Made by a program: the position numbers and the translations under genes. Under the pieces are notes generated by a model. The model was given only the letters and a program-made list of their open reading frames with translations. It was not told the DNA's origin and did no database searches. From Liolophura sinensis (Eukaryota > Mollusca > Polyplacophora > Chitonida > Chitonidae), in contig NW_027017984.1 in NCBI RefSeq assembly GCF_032854445.1, positions 1 through 64,000 on the forward strand: a stretch of 64,000 nucleotides of DNA. Reading direction: 5' to 3'. Below are positions 59,901 to 64,000 of the stretch, piece after piece. Position 1 is the first letter of the stretch. Each line of letters opens with the position of its first letter.

Positions 59901-62900
59901 AGGTACTTGATACAGTCTGCTGTAAAAAGTACAACTGACCACAGACCCACATGAATAAGGTGCCAAAAGATGCGGAATTGAGCCAGGCATCGGCAGCTGT
60001 TGAATAATTGCAAATATCCCTGGTTTCCATGGAGTAAGAGCCGTTGCTGGGCACGTGATTATGACATAAATGATCATTCAATTGTCACTACAAGCAAAAG
60101 TATTGGTCGGGGAGCAACGCGGTTTGCACCATTCGATTTGTCGTCACAAAATACGTCGGATTAGCCTCTTACCAGCAGCACTGGAACAGTTTTTCCACTT
60201 TTGCATTTTTGCCTGGTCTTTTTGTTAATTGAAACCGGCTACACTGCACTCTGTACAATCGCGACTGGTCATTACTATATTCAACTTTTGACTATAAGTT
60301 ATGTGCCCTTCGGTAGCCCAGAAGACGTCAAATCTTTGGGCCAAGCCCATTTAACTCACCCAGCAATTGCCTTACTTCTAAGTGCAAGACAATCTCAATG
60401 TCTTTATATACGTGTAGAAAAACCACACCATTTGTACGTGAAAACCACAAGGTACTTGATACAGTCTGCTGTAAAAAGTACAACTGAACACTGACCCACT
60501 TCAGTAAGGTGCCAAAAGATGCAGAATTGAGCCAGGCATCGGCAGCTGTTGAAAAATTGCAAATTTCCCTGGTTTCCATGGAGTAAGAGCCGTTGCTGGG
60601 CACGTGATTATGACATAAATGATTATTCAATTGTCACTACAGCCAAAAGTATTGGTCGGAGAGGAACGCGGTTTGCACCATTCAATTTGTCGTCACAAAA
60701 TACGTCGGATTAGCCTCTTACCAGCAGCACTTGAACAGTTTTTCCACTTTTGCATTTTTACCTGGTCTTTTTGTTAATTGAAATCGGCTACACTGTACTC
60801 TGTACAATCGCGACTGGTCATTACTATATTCAACTTTTGACTATAAATTATGTGCCCTTCGGTAGCCCAGAAGACGTCAAATCTTTGGGCTAAGCCCATT
60901 TAACTCACCCAGCAATTGTCTTACTTCTAAGTCCAAGACAATCTCAATGTCTTTATCTACGTGTAGAAAAACGACACCATTTGTACATAAAAAACACAAG
61001 GTACTTGATACAGTCTGCTGTAAAAAGTACAACTAAACACTGACCCACATTTATAAGGTGCCAAAAGATGTGGAATTGGGCCAGGCATCGGCAGCTGTTA
61101 AAAAATTGCAAATATCCCTGGTTTCCATGGAGTAAGAGCCGTTGCTGGGCACGTGATTATGACATCAGTGATCATTGATCTGTCGCTACAGCCAAAAGTA
61201 TTGGTCGGAGAGCAAACGCGGTTTGCACCATTCGATTTCTCGACACAAAATACGTCGGATTAGCCTCTTACTAGTAGCACTGGAACAGTTTTTCCACTTT
61301 TGCATTTTTGCTTCGTCTTTTTGTGTTAATTGAAATCGGCTAAACTGTACTCTGTACAATCGCGACTGGTCATTACTATATTCAACTTTTGACTATAAGT
61401 TATGTGCCCTTCGGGTAGCCCAGAAGACGTCAAATCTTTCGGCTAAGCCCATTTAACTCACCCAGCAATTGCCTTACTTCTAAGTGCAAGACAATCTCAA
61501 TGTCTTTATCTACGTGTAGAAAAACCACACCATTTGTACGTGAAAAACACAAGGTACTTGATACAGTCTGCTGTAAAAAGTACAACTGAACACTGACCCA
61601 CTTCAGTAAGGTGCCAAAAGATGCGGAATTGAGTCAGGCATCGGCAGCTGTTGAAAAATTGCAAATTTCCCTGGTTTCCATGGAGTAAGAGCCGTTGCTG
61701 GGCACGTGATTATGACATAAATGATCATTCAATTGTCACTACAGCCAAAAGTATTGGTCGGAGAGCAACGCGGTTTGCACCATTCGATTTGTCGTCACAA
61801 AATACGTCGGATTAGCCTCTTACCAGCAGCACTGGAACAGTTTTTCCACTTTTGCATTTTTACCTGGTCTTTTTGTTAATTGAAATCGGCTACACTGTAC
61901 TCTGTACAATCGCGACTGGTCATTACTATATTCAACTTTTGACTATAAGTTATGTGCCCTTCGGTAGCCCAGAAGACGTCAAATCTTTGGGCTAAGCCCA
62001 TTTAACTCACCCAGCAATTGTCTTACTTCTAAGTCCAAGACAATCTCAATGTCTTTATCTACGTGTAGAAAAACCACACCATTTGTACGTGAAAAACACA
62101 AGGTACTTGATACAGTCTGCTGTAAAAAGTACAACTGAACACTGACCCACTTCAGTAAGGTGCCAAAAGATGCGGAATTGAGCCAGGCATCGGCAGCTGT
62201 TGAAAAATTGCAAATTTCCCTGGTTTCCATGGAGTAAGAGCCGTTGCTGGGCACGTGATTATGACATAAATAATCATTCAATTGTCGCTACAGCCAAAAG
62301 TATTGGTCGGAGAGCAAGGCAGTTTGCACCATTCGATTTCTCGTCACAAAATACGTCGGATTAGCCTCTTACCAGCAGCACTGGAACAGTTTTTCCACTT
62401 TTGCATTTTTGCCTGGTCTTTTTGTTAATTGAAATCGGCTACACTGTACTCTGTACAATCGCGACTGGTCATTACTATATTCAACTTTTGACTATAAGTT
62501 ATGTGCCCTTCGGTAGCCCAGAAGACGTCAAATCTTTCGGCTAAGCCCATTTAACTCACCCAGCAATTGCCTTACTTCTAAGTGCAAGACAATCTCAATG
62601 TCTTTATCTACGTGTAGAAAAACCACACCATTTGTACGTGAAAAACACAAGGTACTTGATACAGTCTGCTGTAAAAAGTACAACTGACCACAGACCCACA
62701 TGAATAAGGTGCCAAAAGATTCGGAATTGAGCCAGGCATCGGCAGCTGTTGAAAAATTGCAAATTTCCCTGGTTTCCATGGAGTAAGAGCCGTTGCTGGG
62801 CACGTGATTATGACATAAATGATCATTCAATTGTCACTACAGGCAAAAGTATTGGTCGGAGAGCAACGCGGTTTGCACCATTCGATTTCTCGTCACAAAA

Positions 62901-64000
62901 TACGTCGGATTAGCCTCTTACCAGCAGCACTGGAACAGTTTTTCCACTTTTGCATTTTTACCTGGTCTTTTTGTTAATTGAAATCGGCTACACTGTACTC
63001 TGTACAATCGCGACTGGTCATTACTATATTCAACTTTTGACTATAAGTTATGTGCCCTTCGGTAGCCCAGAAGACGTCAAATCTTTGGGCTAAGCCCATT
63101 TAACTCACCCAGCAATTGTCTTACTTCTAAGTCCAAGACAATCTCAATGTCTTTATCTACGTGTAGAAAAACCACACCATTTGTACATAAAAAACACAAG
63201 GTACTTGATACAGTCTGCTGTAAAAAGTACAACTAAACACTGACCCACATTTATAAGGTGCCAAAAGATGTGGAATTGGGCCAGGCATCGGCAGATGTTA
63301 AAAAATTGCAAATATCCCTGGTTTCCATGGAGTAAGAGCCGTTGCTGGGCACGTGATTATGACATCAATGATCATTGATCTGTCGCTACAACCAAAAGTA
63401 TTGGTCGGAGAGCAACGCGGTTTGCACCATTCGATTTCTCGTCACAAAATACGTCGGATTAGGTTCTTACTAGTAGCACTGGAACAGTTTTTCCACTTTT
63501 GCATTTTTGCTTCGTCTTTTTGTTAATTGAAATCGGCTAAACTGTACTCTGTACAATCGCGACTGGTCATTACTATATTCAACTTTTGACTATAAGTTAT
63601 GTGCCCTTCGGTAGCCCAGAAGACGTCAAATCTTTGGGCTAAGCCCATTTAACTCACCCAGCAATTGCCTTACTTCTAAGTGCAAGACAATCTTAATGTC
63701 TTTATCTACGTGTAGAAAAACCACACCATTTGTACGTGAAAAACACAAGGTACTTGATACAGTCTGCTGTAAAAAGTACAACTGAACACTGACCCACTTC
63801 AGAAAGGTGCCAAAAGATGCAGAATTGAGCCAGGCATCGGCAGCTGTTGAAAAATTGCAAATTTCCCTGGTTTCCATGGAGTAAGAGCCGTTGCTGGGCA
63901 CGTGATTATGACATAAATGATCATTCAATTGTCACTACAGCCAAAAGCATTGGTCGGGGAGCAACGCGGTTTGCACCATTCGATTTGTCGTCACAAAATA
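50932..64000 (+). repeat. Higher-order repeat C: 10/12-monomer unit, two full copies and part of a third
   Basis: Copy 1 is 50932-56421 (10 monomers, 5490 bp). Copy 2 is 56422-63014 (12 monomers, 6593 bp). Copy 3 starts at 63015 and is cut by the window end. Private variants in register are gtgaaaaaagatgcgg at about 53373 and 58863, ggttttcatggag near 53982 and 59472, aaaattcgtcgg at about 54109 and 59599, gtggaaaacac at about 54398 and 59888 (all 5490 bp apart), and cttcagaaagg near 57205 and 63798 (6593 bp apart). Copy 1 lacks two monomers: its unit at 54226 has the head of one copy-2 monomer (59716) and the tail of another two units further on. Confidence 0.85.

Larger units (their letters stand above)
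45448..64000 (+). repeat. Satellite array, right block: about 34 tandem 549-bp monomers
   Basis: The same satellite, orientation and phase as the left block. The first unit resumes at ctatattcaac exactly where the left block broke off, so the two blocks were one array before the retrotransposon inserted. Reading the variable box gives the order PPTPPTPPWP TPTPPWTPPP TPTPPWWPTPPW TP, with the last unit cut by the window end. These monomers look cleaner than many in the left block: fewer single-base indels and longer higher-order repeats. No gene or other element was seen inside. Confidence 0.97.

Noticed and set aside
1-64000. CRISPR array
   Set aside because: The repeat is 549 bp and contiguous with no short repeat-spacer pattern. 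The sequence is eukaryotic.
1-64000. CENP-B box in the satellite
   Set aside because: I checked the TTCG sites in the monomer (ccttcggtagcc, attcgatttctc, gcttcgtcttt) and none fits the TTCG-N4-A-N2-CGGG core.

Overview
The window is repetitive eukaryotic chromosomal DNA, almost certainly from an animal. Two things fill it: a long tandem satellite array of about 549-bp monomers, and one Ty3/gypsy-class LTR retrotransposon inserted in that array. I see no host gene, tRNA, rRNA or prokaryotic signature. The species cannot be fixed from the sequence. A marine invertebrate is a guess, because Ty3/gypsy elements primed by tRNA-Leu and long-monomer satellites are both found there.

Layout. Bases 1-35699 hold about 65 head-to-tail satellite monomers. 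Bases 35700-45447 hold the retrotransposon on the minus strand. From 45448 to the end the same array resumes in the same orientation and phase, with about 34 more monomers. Both window edges cut the array, so its true length is unknown. The monomers fall into three main subfamilies, named here by a variable box near monomer position 210: P (about 52 copies), T (about 26) and W (about 15), plus a few recombinants. They are arranged in local higher-order repeats: a 4-mer (2196 bp) at 6.2-11.6 kb, a 3/4-mer at 26.4-32.4 kb, a 3-mer at 46.0-49.3 kb and a 10/12-mer at 50.9-64 kb. This is the pattern expected from recent unequal crossing-over.

The retrotransposon (about 9.75 kb) has unusually long LTRs of about 2.07 kb. 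I found only two differences between them, so the insertion is recent. In element orientation (right to left) the order is 5' LTR, a 20-nt primer binding site matching the 3' end of tRNA-Leu, gag (capsid plus CCHC knuckle), pol (protease, reverse transcriptase, RNase H, then integrase with DD35E and GPY/F), a short non-coding segment, a polypurine tract and the 3' LTR. Gag and pol are joined by a -1 frame change in an 82-nt overlap. Pol carries a +1 break just before the protease active site and one in-frame TGA between RNase H and integrase. This copy is therefore either freshly inactivated, recoded, or affected by consensus errors. The U3 part of the LTR has a readable promoter (CCAAT box, two dyads, TATAAATA) and there is a single AATAAA signal.

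How the parts relate: the satellite is non-coding and shaped by recombination, and the retrotransposon appears to use it as a landing site. I see no evidence that the element depends on the satellite or the satellite on the element.
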